Assembly: GCA_014898425.1 (NCBI GenBank)
Contig: RCSZ01000012.1
Coordinates: 1,364,001 to 1,428,000 of the forward strand
Direction of reading: 5' to 3'
From: Botryotinia globosa
Taxonomy: Eukaryota; Ascomycota; Leotiomycetes; Helotiales; Sclerotiniaceae
DNA: 64,000 nucleotides
The notes beneath the pieces were generated by a model. That model had not been told where the DNA came from. It did not search any database and was given only the letters and a program-made list of their open reading frames with translations. Positions 11,266 to 23,490 of the stretch are shown piece by piece. Position 1 is the first letter of the stretch. The number at the start of each line of letters is the position of its first letter. The translations under genes and the position numbers were made by a program.

Positions 11266-11365
11266 GACAGTGAGACAGTCGCACAGTCGCACAGTCACAC
11301 ACTCACACACTCACACACTCACACACTCACACACTCACACACTCACACACTCACACACTCACACA
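11266..11365. repeat. ACAGTG/ACACTC hexamer microsatellite
   Basis: A 100-bp array that begins with GACAGT-type units, passes through CGCACAGT and continues as about ten ACACTC units. The gradual unit change points to replication slippage. Confidence 0.9.
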
Positions 11366-11828
11366 TTGTTTGCAGGAGCGACGACATACCGAGTAGTCAC
11401 ATCTGCCTAGGTTGTAGTCCCTATACCGCTTTCTAAATGGCTTTTATTGCTTGCAGTGCAGGTGCTTCATGATCCCGTCTGCATCTGCGTCATGTGATTG
11501 TCCTTGCTGATAGCCAGCTCTTATTTTAAATACTACCAAGGTTCCAAAGTGAAGCGCCTCCTCCGGTTTCCCCCAATTTGCCATATCGTCTGCGCTGCAG
11601 CCAATCACACCTCCCGTGCCCCTCCAGATCCATCCAAAAATTCCATAATAATACCGTATATGGTTTAGCGTCACGGCCGAAAGAGGAAAAGCCTGGACCC
11701 AACCAACATCTGGGCCAACCTTCCGCTTTCTTTTTCATCGCTCGATACCGGGAAAGGGAAAGGGAAATGTGAAGAGAACAAGACAAAACTAATGAGATAT
11801 CTGATATCTTCCCAATCCCAATCCCAAT

Positions 11829-11878
11829 CTCTACCTTGATCTCTACCTTGATCTCTACCTTGATCTCTACCTTGATCC
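11829..11878. repeat. 12-bp tandem repeat (TCTCTACCTTGA)
   Basis: Four near-perfect dodecamers in a row. The length is a multiple of three, so the antisense frame stays open and gives a spurious repeat peptide. Confidence 0.9.
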
Positions 11879-12068
11879 AAAATTCAACCATTTCTTCTTC
11901 TCAATCCATTCAATCCTTATTAGTTGGTCAACGACGTGTACACGGAAGCAAAAGGGAAAAATTTTCCTCACTTATTTGTTGTACAATCATCTTGTCAGTC
12001 TGTATATTAGCCTTGGGCTTATCATATATCATCCATCTACAAAGTAACGCTCCCTTATGAACTTTCTA

Positions 12069-12116
12069 CCCATCCATCCATCCATTCATCCATCCATCCA
12101 TCCATCCATCCATTCA
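12069..12116. repeat. CATC tetranucleotide array
   Basis: About ten CATC/CATT units in tandem, with two CATT interruptions. Confidence 0.9.
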
Positions 12117-12659
12117 CAAAGTCCATCCACAAAATCCATCCAAAGACAGAACGAGTGGGAGCCAATTGAAACAACGTCGTAAGTATTTGCGCCCAATCGT
12201 CTGATTTCACATTCGCTGCCAAAGTATGGAGGGGTGACGGCTACTACTCTACTACTTGTCTGGTGTTGCTTTCTTTTCCCTATGATCTGTACAACAGCAG
12301 TGGTCATTCGTACACCCAGATTGACATGCGGTAAACGCTAATGCAGTTGTGGGGAAGGCTCTCTTAGTTCTACCATTCCCATAAATTTCGTCAGAGGAGC
12401 TCCGAGCTTCCTTCCTTGATCACCACACAACTCTCTTCCAAGAAGATTCAAAACTCGAAAGGAAGCAGCGACCAACAATTGTTATTTGCACCAGCAGTAT
12501 CACTTTTACAATACACACACATTCTGCTTCTCAACCTACAGACTTTTTGGATCTTCAACTTTTTTACATCCTCTCACATATCTGCACGCCCGCAGCTTCC
12601 CACCCACCCCACTTTAACAACTGATTCACATAGCGACATCTGTCGCAACCTGAGTCAAG

Positions 12660-15027
12660 ATGTCGGGAAAAACAAACCGAGATGTCAAAAATCACTTTCT
12701 CTTTGAGATAGCCACCGAGGTTGCTAATCGAGGTGAGAACTAATTCTTCATTGCAAATGACGTGAAGAATATCTACTGACATTCTACCTTGCACAGTTGG
12801 TGGTATCTATTCCGTCATCAAATCAAAAGCACCAGTTACCACGGCAGAATATGGAGACCGATACACTCTTATCGGTCCTCTCAACAGGCAATCGGCAAGT
12901 TCTACATGTTGACATCATTTCTGGAAGCATGGCTAACCTTTGACAGGCGGCAGTGGAAGTCGAGGCATTAACACCAACGAACCCCCACCTTGCAGCAACG
13001 ATAGAAGCTATGGAAGAGAGAGGAATTCAAATGGTATATGGCCGCTGGTTGATTGAGGGTGCCCCACGAGTTCTCTTGATCGACACCAAGAGTGCCTACA
13101 GGTTTTTGGATGAGTGGAAGGCCGACTTGTGGAATACTGCTGGTATTCCATCTCCGCCTGGTGATGACGAAACCAACGAAGCAGTTGTCTTCGGTTACTT
13201 GGTTGCGTGGTTCTTGGGAGAGGTGAGTGCATCGGCATTGCATCACGCCACGCACATTGATTGGTAAAACTAACACGTCGACAGTTCGTTGCACATGAAA
13301 AAGAAAAGGCCGTCATCGCACATTTTCACGAGTGGCTCTCTGGCGTCGCGCTTCCTCTATGCAAAAAGCGCCGTATCGATGTTACTACAATTTTCACTAC
13401 CCACGCAACTCTCCTAGGAAGATATCTCTGTGCAGGATCCGTGGACTTTTACAACAACTTACAATGGTTTGACGTGGATGCCGAGGCTGGAAAACGTGGC
13501 ATCTATCACAGATACTGCATAGAACGTGCAGCGACGCATTCATGCGATGTCTTCACCACTGTTTCACACATCACAGCATATGAATCGGAGCATCTCTTGA
13601 AGAGAAAGCCCGATGGTGTTCTTCCCAATGGTCTGAATGTTACCAAGTTCTCGGCCATGCACGAGTTTCAAAACTTGCATCAGCAAGCAAAGGAGAAGAT
13701 CCACGATTTTGTCAGAGGTCATTTCTATGGACACAACGATTTTGATCCCGAGAACACACTTTACTTCTTTACCGCTGGACGATATGAGTACAGAAATAAG
13801 GGTGTTGACATGTTCATAGAGTCCTTGGCTCGTTTGAACCACCGCCTCAAGTCTGCTGGGTCAAAGATGACCGTTGTCGCATTCATCATCATGCCAGCGC
13901 AAACCCAATCGTTGACTGTCGAAGCTCTCAAGGGACAAGCCGTCATTAAATCGTTGCGTGACACTGTTGACGTTATTGAACGCGGTGTCGGAAAGAGAAT
14001 CTTCGAGCGTGCCCTTAAATGGCATGAGGGTGAAGTGATGCCGGATGAGAAAGATTTGATCACCAGTCAAGATCGGATCCTTCTCCGCAGACGTCTATTT
14101 GCTATGAAGAGACATGGACTTCCACCGATCGTCACACATAACATGGCCAATGATTCTGAAGATCCAATTTTGAACCAGATCCGCAGAGTCCAATTGTTCA
14201 ACCATCCTTCGGACCGTGTGAAGGTCGTTTTCCACCCAGAGTTCTTGAACTCCGCCAACCCCGTTCTGCCAATGGACTACGATGAGTTTGTAAGAGGCAC
14301 TCATCTGGGTGTCTTTTCTTCCTACTATGAACCATGGGGTTACACACCAGCAGAGTGTACCGTCATGGGTGTTCCAAGTATCACAACCAACTTGTCTGGT
14401 TTCGGTTGTTACATGGAGGAGTTGATTGAAAACTCGACGGATTACGGAATTTACATTGTCGACCGTAGAATGAAGGGTGTCGATGACTCGGTGAACCAAC
14501 TTACCAGCTACATGTTTGATTTTGCCGGCAAGAGCAGACGTCAACGTATCAACCAGAGAAATCGTACCGAGCGATTGAGCGATCTTCTTGACTGGAAGCG
14601 CATGGGAATGGAATACGTCAAGGCGAGACAATTGGCATTGAGAAGAGCATACCCTGCGTCATTCGACGGCGAAGAAGAGGATGATTTCATTCCTGGCGTG
14701 GAACAAAAGATCTCGCGTCCATTCTCCGTACCCGGATCCCCAAGAGATCGAACCGGTATGATGACACCGGGTGATTTTGCCAGTCTGCAAGAAGGACGTG
14801 AGGGGTTGAGCACGGAAGATTACGTTTCCTGGAAGCTTCCGTAAGTCCCACGAAGAATCATTGAAATGACCGAGTGCTAACAATTTAATAGTGAAGAGGA
14901 AGACCCAGATGAGTACCCATTCCCACTCACCCTCCGAACGAAGAAACCCAACGGATCTCAGAGCCCATATGGCGGCGCGCAAAGCCCATCGGAGTATGCC
15001 ATGACGAATGGGAATGGGATGAAGTAA
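12660..15027 (+). CDS. gsy1: Glycogen [starch] synthase, fungal GT3 type
   Basis: Five exons are deduced: 12660-12732, 12797-12894, 12947-13222, 13285-14840 and 14892-15027, giving 712 residues, the usual length for fungal Gsy. The enzyme transfers glucose from UDP-glucose to glycogen in the cytosol. The N-terminus ([27 protein letters not shown]) is the classic GT3 UDP-glucose-binding start. The catalytic E-x7-E is EPWGYTPAE. The Arg-rich segment [14 protein letters not shown] near the C-terminus corresponds to the glucose-6-phosphate sensor helix. The tail has Ser/Thr-Pro sites ([15 protein letters not shown]) where kinases typically inhibit the enzyme. Introns 1, 3 and 4 are GT-AG with TACTGAC, CTAAC and GCTAAC branch sites. 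Intron 2 must be GC-AG (GCAAGT...CAG) to give the conserved [12 protein letters not shown]. The gene appears intact. Confidence 0.96.
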
Positions 15028-15699
15028 ATATAGAGAACAAGAAAATGGTTAGAAATGGTGAGCCAAGGAAGGAAATAAATGGGACCAGGATGACTGGAGG
15101 CAAACTACGAGGACGATAAATAATCATGTACCAAAATGTCTATACTGCTTTTCTGTTTGCATTTCTGCGTTGCTATTATGCTACTTGTATCTCTGCGTCA
15201 CGCTACCGCTTGCAATTGTATATTCAATACCCTCTTCGTTGTGAACGTTGGTGGTTTTATTTATGCATGGGAATGGGTCGCAAGTATATTTGCGTTTATC
15301 ATTTTAGTCATCAGAAGACTTTTTTTTTTTTTTTGAACAAGAAGGAAAGGCTGTAGATGATGGATGAATGAAGCCAAGGCGATGTATAATTGGGAGGAGG
15401 ACATGGAAATGTATGATGTAATTGAGAAGGAAAAGCGTGGTCTTTTTTCTTTTTTCTCATTCTTGATATTCATTCAATATAACTTTGAAGTTTTTAAGTA
15501 GATGTGAATGAAAGCATGATATGGATAGATTGATGAAGAGATTGGATGTTCTTTTTAAATCGTTTTTGAAGTTGAAGCTGAGATTGTTGAGTATTTGTGT
15601 GTTTGAGTACTTGTATGCTTTCTATGTACCCAATTGGGTTTAGATATATATCTGTATATTTGGAGATGAAATGATAGATGGATGGATGGGTAGATATAT

Positions 15700-16110
15700 G
15701 TAAGATGTATGTGAAATATATGTGAAATGTATGTGAGATATATATAGATATATAGATAAATGTATATATAGATAAATATATATATAGATATATAAGATAT
15801 ATATATATGAAATTATATATATTTTATATATATTTTATATATAAAATATATATATAGATATAGATATATGTATAGATATATATTATAAGCGAAACTTTAT
15901 ACTGATTATACAACCTATTCTTAGGGTTAGTATTTATAGCCTTTCTTTTATAGCTTAGAAATATCAATTAGTTTCTATCTATTTAACTTTTGATATATCT
16001 TATAAAGCGCTATATAGGCTCCCCCTCCTCTCCTTTATTCAAGACGATACGCTGTAATGATTTTTCTGATATATATAAACTATTTTATAATTTTATTTTC
16101 TTTTATTCTT
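15700..16110. repeat. A/T-rich tract, (TATA)-type and possible RIP-degraded sequence
   Basis: Dense TATATA/GATATA runs to about 15,890. About 200 bp of TpA-rich sequence with no long repeat unit follow (15,890-16,110), resembling C-to-T-eroded transposon DNA. No transposase remnant can be read. Confidence 0.6.
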
Positions 16111-16124
16111 TTATTCTTTTATAA

Positions 16125-16335
16125 TATAAGATGTATGTGAGATGTATGAGATGTATATAAAATGTATATAAGATGTATATGAGATGTATATAGATGTATA
16201 TGAGATGTATATGAGATATATATAAAATGTATATAAGATGTATATAAGATGTATATAAGATGTATATAAGATGTATATAAGATATATATAAGATGTATAT
16301 AAGATGTATATAAGATGTATATAAGATATAGATAT
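16125..16335. repeat. Minisatellite, unit about 11 bp (ATGTATATAAG)
   Basis: Roughly twenty imperfect tandem units, alternating GATGTATATAA and GATGTATATGA variants. Confidence 0.9.
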
Positions 16336-16382
16336 ATATATCTCTTAAGTATATATAATTATTTGATATTTTATTTATAAGA

Positions 16383-16612
16383 TGAGAGTGAGGGAATGAG
16401 GGAATGAGGGAATGAGGAAATGGGGGGAATGAGGGATTGAATAATTTGAGTGAGGGAGAGAGTGGGTGAGGGAGAGAGTGGGTGAGGGAGAGAGTGGGTG
16501 TGGGAGAGAGTGGGTGGGGGAAGGGATGAAAGGGAGTGAGGGAGTGAGGGAGTGAGGGAGTGAGGGAGTGAGGGAGTGAGGGAGTGAGGGAGTGAGGGAG
16601 TGAGGGAGTGTG
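16383..16612. repeat. GAGTGAGG octamer minisatellite and relatives
   Basis: Starts with GAATGAGG units, passes through GGGAGAGAGTGGGTGA units and ends in about twelve perfect GAGTGAGG octamers (16,530-16,610). One family appears to have evolved step by step along the array. Confidence 0.9.
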
Positions 16613-16641
16613 GAAATCCATTTCGGTATTTTGGGTAAATT

Positions 16642-16685
16642 TTAGAGTTTGGGGATTTTGGGATTTTGGGATTTTGGGATTTTGG
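16642..16685. repeat. GGGATTTT octamer array
   Basis: Four to five tandem GGGATTTT units. Confidence 0.9.
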
Positions 16686-16764
16686 TGGTTATGGTGGGTT
16701 ATGGTGGTGGAGTGGGTAGGATAGGGTGAGATGGGGTGGGGTGTATTGAAGTTTGATTTTTGGG

Positions 16765-17120
16765 AGTATGGGAGTGAGGGAGTATGGGAGTCAGGGAGTA
16801 TGGGAGTCAGGGAGTATGGGAGTTAGAGAGTATAGGAATGAAGGAGTATAGAAGTTAAGGAGTATAGGAGTTAAGGAGTATAGGAGTTAAGGAGTATAGG
16901 AGTTAAGGAGTATAGGAGTTAAGGAGTATAGGAGTTAAGGAGTATGAGAGTGAGGGAGTATGAGAGTTGGGAGTATGGGAGTGAGGGAGTATAGAAATTA
17001 GGGAGTATAGAAATTAGGGAATATAGAAATTAGGGAATATAGGAGTTAGGAAGTATAGAAGTAAAAGAGTATGGGAATTAGAGAGTATAGGAATTAGAGA
17101 GTATGAGAGTGAGGGAGTAT
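16765..17120. repeat. 16-bp minisatellite (GGAGTATAGGAGTTAA)
   Basis: About twenty imperfect units. The central block (about 16,855-16,940) is nearly perfect GGAGTATAGGAGTTAA. The flanks carry GGGAGTATGGGAGTCA and GAATTAGAGAGTATAG variants. Confidence 0.9.
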
Positions 17121-17289
17121 AATAAGAGTATATCTGTATGTGCGTATTCAATGAATTATTTGGAAAATATATATGGGAAATATATATGGGAAAGCTGGTA
17201 GGGTGTGTTTGGAAATGAGTGGATTGATTTGAGGGGTGATTTGAGCTTTGGTTTGATAGAGTGGAGGGGTGGATGGGTGGAGGGGTAGA

Positions 17290-17372
17290 TAAATAGACAG
17301 ATAGATAGATAGACAGATAGATGAATAGATGAGTAGATAGATAGATGGGTAGATAGATAGATGGGTAGATGG
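17290..17372. repeat. GATA-type tetranucleotide array
   Basis: GATA/GACA/GATG units interspersed over about 80 bp. Confidence 0.85.
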
Positions 17373-20261
17373 AGTGAGTGTATTTAATGATTTGTAGAGT
17401 ATAGGAGAGAAAGAAATATGGGTAATTTGTATAGTATCTTCAGAGAAAGAGAGAGTGTGTGTTTCCGTCATGCTGATACCAAAGCTCGATAGAATTTTCA
17501 TGTAGGTTTCTCCTTTATTCCATTCAAGGTGTTGTTGAGATGCCTCCTTGTATCTTCAAACAGCTCCTCCCATGTATGTATATTTAGATAGGTATAAGAA
17601 TACCCATAGATGTGGATTGGTATTTTGGCGCTTTGATTCGTTGTTCCATTCTTCTTGGTAGAGATCGATGCTTGAGTTAATGTAGGAAGGTAGGTGTATT
17701 CGGTGCTGTAGGTCGAGTGGTGTTTGTACGTGCGTGTGCTTCAAATGATAAAGTTTCGCACTTGTGTTGTCACCACGTGGTTATCACTGTAGATGAAATA
17801 GGATGAAGATTAGCCAATTTCATCGAAAAATGTTGTATGGGGATTCAGAGACAGATACTTCACGGCTGGAGCATGCAGAAACGTTGGAGGATATCATGTA
17901 GCGAATAGTCGGTCACTGGTGATGACATTAAACGAGGAATGAGAACAGGTAGGTGATAAGAAGTGATGATTAGATGCGAGAGACGAGATGTATGGAACGA
18001 ATATGAGATGAAGACACAATAGAAATGAGGTGATTGGGTGAAACTCCTCACACTCCCGCCAATTTTCCACATCGCAGACTTTGAAGTTGATGTATGAAAG
18101 GAGGAAAGACTGATTTGCAAGGTAGAATGATTGTGTGTGTTCAGTGGCTCAAGTGGCTCATGAAGCCTGATAAACTCGATAGACACTCAAGAAAGATCTT
18201 GAGTCAACAGCATTGAAGGCATCAAAGTTCAATGAGAACTTCCCGGGGGACAAGCTACGACCCTGACCTCTGACGTGCTCGGAATCATCATAATTGCCCT
18301 GAGCAATGCGATGGATATTCTCATCGCGATTAAGGGGGGCAGGTAACACTCGTCAATGCCAATATAGATAACCCATTCCTAGATGATGATCATCGCGATA
18401 ATAACAATACACAATTACGGAACATCCAAACTTCCCGAATCGGTTGCAGCTGCAGTTGTATATTCCAATTACTCTACACAACACTATCAACTCTTTATCG
18501 AATGATATTTGCATCATATCAACGGATACTCCCGTAACATATTGCCATGCAAATACAATGATCCAACGTGAGTGGACATGGTCGTCGCAAAGTGGGTCAC
18601 ATGATAAAAAAATCGAGATGAGATTTCCAAGCTTCTCGACTTACGTCACAAGGATTTCTTGATGCACAAGGTGTAGGCCAGGGCTATGTACTCCGTTACC
18701 CATACATCCAGATGAATTAATGATCGAAAGATATTAAGTCTCGACTCTCGACGCACAGTCTGGTCTGTGAATATGTGGCACCTGTTCATCCTAGAGGCAG
18801 ATCATTGAATTGTATCATACCAACCCCTATGAAAGGTGTTTAGAGGCGATGCATGTAATCATACCATCATTGTTCTACTTTTATCTGACATGTGGTGACT
18901 TTTGATGTCATTAGCTCGCAGGTTTGTGAAGCAATGATGATGAAATGGCGATGATGAGCTGCAGCCTGCAATGATATAGATTATGAGAGCTGTAAGGACT
19001 GAAAAGTGGCAATACGAGCTGCATTTGCAGTGGGCAGTTTAATGGTCAGATTACTTTAATCTGATAACCTTAATGTGACCCATGAAGCATCATGTATACC
19101 TATAACATTCCTCATTGATGTAATTTGAATGGGATGCAAGACAGGAAGAATAGGCTCAAAGCTAAATCTATCAAGAATTTAAGCCCCAATGACATAGTTT
19201 GCCACAGAAGCGCGGCCGAATCTGACAAGGGATTTGTTCCGTCGCCCTGTCCTGACATTTTCGAGTGGAGTAGTGCGGGAGTATTTCGTTCGAATATTAT
19301 CAGCGCCTGTAGATTGTTTCAACTGAATGAACGTTCTCGGATAAAATGTGAAATCTCAAGCGATGACCAAGAGGCTACTGAAAAGCTAACCTCCAAAGAC
19401 CGGGAGAGGATGTAGATCAATCATTCAACGGTGCAACACATGTAGCCTCGTAAGGAAAAGGACGTTTGTGCTATGGTAAACATGACGCACTTATTGAGAA
19501 AGACATCGAAGATTCGAAAGTGTTGTAGTGTTGTAGTGTTGTAGTGATGCAGTGATGTGATGCAGTGATGCAGTGATGCCATAGAAGCTTCAGTATACAT
19601 ACAATAGTGGGGAGAATATGGATGACCACTAGCTTGACCAGAAGCAATCATGCAGACACCTCCAAGGAATATTCCCACAAGCGAAGGACAAAAGTAACCT
19701 TACAGTACATCATAGTTGTCTCGGCCCTTGAATGATTTGCATCCCAAAGGATTTCGTTACAATAGAAAGCAATCACTGCAATACTATTCTTGGAAGTATG
19801 GGGTATCACGGGAAATCGAGGTCTCAAAAGCCTTGAGAAAATTAGTGGCCGGAGGACAATATCCCCCTTTCATTGTTCAGAGCTGAATCCTCTTCATCAT
19901 CGTTCGTACCGATATTCGAACGAATGAACGTCGCCGAGTCGAAATGAATGAAGTGAACGGGTGATATGCAGGTCGTGAATCGTTTTATTACAATTGTCCT
20001 TGACCCGCCTGTATTGTTCCTCTCTCTATCTGCCCGAACCCTTGAAGACGGATGCCTGTGTAAATCAATTGAACAATTTGATGATTATGAATAACCTAGT
20101 CGTCCCCTTCTTGGCGAAATGACAAAAGAGTACCGAAATAGATGGCGACTGGAGAAGTCTGCCTAGTGGTTGAAAGCCGAACAGACTTGAGGTCAGTCGA
20201 GCGAAAGTTGATAGTTTGCAAGTTGCAATTTGCAAGTTGCAGGCAGTGCTTGATTGATGGA

Positions 20262-20264
<3 letters not shown>

Positions 20265-20334
<70 letters not shown>

Positions 20335-20349
20335 CGATGATGATGATGA
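20265..20349. repeat. (ATG)n trinucleotide microsatellite, about 27 units
   Basis: About 22 perfect ATG units, one ACG interruption, then five more units. All six frames read through it as homopolymer or Ser/Ile/His runs. No flanking coding signal is seen, so it is treated as noncoding. Confidence 0.95.
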
Positions 20350-22116
20350 AAACGATATAATGATCGGCGGGGGCGGGGGGGCGGCCGCACAAACCAACAT
20401 AACCTGCATAGAATTTGATGACATCAGCAAGTAATGTTACACATGACTCTCCATTAACCTTAATCCGGAGAATGTCAGGATTTGATTGGTTCAATTAACG
20501 AGAATGGTGTGTCCATTCCGATAATGTGCCCTTTTCCCACTTTCCGGTACTTGGGAGGAATCCGAGTGTGACACTTGAATTGAACTGTGAAGTTTGAACA
20601 TGACATCGGTTTCACCTAGAGAATGGAACGGGGCCGAGAGGCGAGACAATGACATCTACCTAGGAGTCTAGGTACTTACAGACTCAATCTAGGTATCTAG
20701 AATCTAGATGTCTTTGAGTCTAATTTCTCTCCATAATCTTCAATAATGATGGGTCTTTGCGTACCTGAATCTCTTCTAGCCCAGATAGGTAGGTATGCTT
20801 TGAAAATATGCATCTTGACTCTGGACTCTTTCATCTTGGTGGTCTGGCTTTCGGGTTTGGCTGCTTTGCTTGTATGTAAGGTTATGTGTGTACAGATCAT
20901 CAGAGTGATCAGCTTGGTAGGGATTTTCACTATGACATCTCTGGAGTCTGATCAACATCTCACAAGTCTGGGGTAAAATAATTTGATCATCTTTTTGTGC
21001 ATGCCCTACAGAGTATTCTCTTATTCTTTTCCCCTGGGATGAGTGGCACCACCAATTACTATCAAAAGAATGTTGCTGTGATTGTGGTTGATGGAATTCT
21101 CCCGAGGAAGTTGATATCGAGATTGTCTAGGGCGTGAAATTTGAGTTATTTGTTTTGTAATTTGCATTTTTGCTTATTTTTATTTTCAATTAATTTGTTG
21201 AAGTTTTCTGAAGCCTGCTCCAATATTATCGGTTCCGTGTTGGCAAAATGTTGAGAATATGGATTTTAGACTCTCGTAAATGGGATTTTGCAAAATGGGG
21301 AGTTGGGAACTACCCAGTTCCTCACGACTCGATGAAAGTTTATCTACCGCACTAGACGACGACGCTTGATTGAGAAGAATTCTTCGTTAGTTTGTATTAC
21401 TCGAGTAATTACCGTCTAGTAGATCTCTAGATTAGATTCTTTACCTAGTGAGTTCGTACGTGAGATAGTTTTCTAAGTACGTGCTAGCCAGGTTGGTAAC
21501 AATTGTGTATTCTTCATCAACTTCGTTTCAATAACCTCATAGGTTGAGAACTGGCCAACGCTTCCCGTCCACGCATGACGCCTGTCTCATGTCACGATCT
21601 GCAGGGTCTTTCCTGATTTGGAAGTTGACCTTTTTTTTAACCGTCTTGAGCTCTGACCTTGGGCTCACTACCATACCTAGCTAGATACTTGGATTGGATT
21701 GGATGATAAGCAAGTATGATGCATTAAGAATTCAAGGATCTCTTCATCGACAGCCCAAAATCCCACACTAAGAAGCTTTAGCTCCGTTCTCCTGTTTTTC
21801 AAATTTCAGGGTCTAACAGCTCACTAGCTCACTAGTCCACTAATCTACTAGTCAGGGTAATAGGTCGCTGGGTTGTCTATCTGTGATCTAAATTTGAGGG
21901 GCAGAATGTATATATTGGCTTGAGACCGCATGATATTTCTTTTCTATATCACACAATCATCCAGCTTCAAATCTACACACAATCAAACAATCAACCAATC
22001 AACCAATCAACCAAACGTTCAATAACAACACACCACAAGCCTTTCAATACTATCAAACAACTTAGAACTTCAAATTCAAGTCTTCCATCTTCAAAATCTC
22101 AATTTCCACACTCAAA

Positions 22117-22386
22117 ATGTCTTCCTCAACAGCCTCATATCCTTCCAACGGCTACATGTCCCACGAAGAGCATGAAAGCTCTCCAGATGCCTTCTCTCTC
22201 TTTGACTACGCCAGATCCATGCACGAGCACACCAGACGACAAATGGAAGCTGCCGACAAGTCCGCACGCCGAAGAAGTGCCAACTCTATGGGCTCAAACT
22301 CACACGCCACTTTGAGAACCGGGCACGATGCCACCACTTCCATGGATAGCAGCAGCAGCGGCAGTTCAGCCTCTGAATCGCGATAA
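22117..22386 (+). CDS. Small Ser/His-rich hypothetical protein
   Basis: An 89-residue protein with the start context CAAAATGTCT, a good fungal initiation context. It is preceded by an A/C-rich leader of about 150 nt typical of an expressed fungal 5' untranslated region. It opens MSSSTASYPSNGYMSHEEHE. A probable amphipathic helix follows (FDYARSMHEHTRRQMEAAD, about residues 30-49), then a basic RRR cluster and a Ser-rich tail (SSSSGSSASESR). There is no signal peptide, membrane segment or cysteine. The family is not recognised. The composition is protein-like and the frame ends cleanly with TAA, so I favour a real small gene, possibly stress-related by analogy with similar fungal peptides, but function is unknown. 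Confidence 0.6.
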   Translation: MSSSTASYPSNGYMSHEEHESSPDAFSLFDYARSMHEHTRRQMEAADKSARRRSANSMGSNSHATLRTGHDATTSMDSSSSGSSASESR

Positions 22387-23394
22387 AGAGTTTTTTATTC
22401 AAGAAGTTTAATTCAAACATGCATGGAGGGAGAAGATATCTCAGGATATTGTTCTACTGGAAGAGCAATGTAATGAGATGAGTTTGGTGCATACAATATT
22501 TCACGACGTCCGAAATGATTTTCCTCTGCTTTCGGTAACTTTACATACATAACGTATACGAGAATACTCCTACGGGATAGGCATGGAACGGGTTTGGGAA
22601 AATAGCATTTGTATACGACAATGCGGCGTTTTAATACACGGATGGGATTTTGGGATATATCTTGTATGACTAGCATTTGTTTGAGCGAGGGAGTTGGGAG
22701 GTGTGATGGGTGGCTATGTGGTGTCTGATAACGACGATGGATTTTCGAGGAGAGATTGTTGTGAATGATCTGCTAGGAATTTAGTCAGTGTCGACTGGTG
22801 ATAGGGAGACGCTTGATGAACTAGTTGATTATTATCATATCAATATCATATCTTCATCCATATACAATTTGCAATTTGGAGTGACTTAAGCTTGTGACAA
22901 TTTTACATTTACAATAATAAAATTCCCAAAATCTATCATTTTCCCATTTCTTTTCCCTCTCCCCTATCACCATCTCCATCATCACCTCCCACCACACCTC
23001 GCTTACATAATTCCCCTGCCCCATGCCTTTCCAAGGTTTCCATACTAACCCAGCCACAAATAAACAACGCCACACTGTTTCATCTGAGACCTCCAGGGCT
23101 CCCGTCACATCCCGACGTCCCCATCCGATACATAAATAACACAGCCGCACTGACATCTGCCTTGATTTCAGCACTGCGCGTGAGGAAACTACAGAAATTC
23201 TTGATTTTGACGTAGGGTTTTGGAATGATGGGTAGGTGGTAGTTGGATAGTAGGTAGGTAATTATAATGAGAGGTTGGGATGGATACGATGGTTTGAATG
23301 GGGTGATTGGATTGTGTGGGGATGGTAGGGAAGGCTGGGATGGAATGTAAGGTTAAGGGTGAGTGAAAGCTGAATGAAATTCTGAATACATGGG

Positions 23395-23490
23395 GTTTTG
23401 ATTTATGGTTTTGATTTATGGTTTTGATTTATGGTTTTGATTTATGGTTTTCATTTATGGTTTTCATTTATGGTTTTCATTTATGGTTTC
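23395..23490. repeat. 13-bp tandem repeat (GGTTTTGATTTAT)
   Basis: About seven units. The first four read GGTTTTGATTTAT and the last three GGTTTTCATTTAT, which shows a G-to-C variant spreading through half of the array. Confidence 0.9.

Larger units (their letters stand above)
8589..12659. other. Long intergenic region with many simple repeats
   Basis: About 4 kb without a supported gene. Open frames over 100 codons are either built on tandem repeats or look random. It contains a poly-G tract, several tandem arrays, a 41-bp palindrome (listed separately) and, from about 12,400, the pyrimidine-rich leader of the glycogen synthase gene. Confidence 0.6.
15028..22116. other. Gene-poor region with long minisatellite block
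   Basis: About 7 kb without a gene I can support. 15.0-15.6 kb is probably the 3' flank of glycogen synthase. 15.7-17.4 kb is almost continuous tandem-repeat and A/T-rich DNA. 17.5-20.2 kb has scattered short open frames with no domain. 20.3 kb has an (ATG)n microsatellite. 20.5-22.1 kb is unremarkable and ends in the A/C-rich leader of the small gene at 22117. Confidence 0.6.

Noticed and set aside
11526..11891. Minus-strand frame with KVEI repeats
   Set aside because: Product of the 12-bp tandem repeat. No start context or domain.
16103..16621. 172-codon minus-strand frame with Tyr/Ile/His and Pro/His/Ser repeats
   Set aside because: It is a translation of two minisatellites. The unit lengths and low complexity explain the openness.
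16383..17120. CRISPR-like regular repeats
   Set aside because: Units are directly abutting with no unique spacers, and the DNA is clearly fungal. These are minisatellites.
18158..18349. Minus-strand 63-codon frame with protein-like composition
   Set aside because: No ATG or clean acceptor with partner exons found. Not enough to call a gene.
20065..20494. Long open frames reading poly-Ser, poly-Ile, poly-His or poly-Met
   Set aside because: They arise from the (ATG)n microsatellite open in all frames. Flanks show no codon structure or domain.
22854..23174. 106-codon minus-strand Trp/Val-rich frame
   Set aside because: No recognisable domain, poor start context. It is antisense to C/T-rich sequence.
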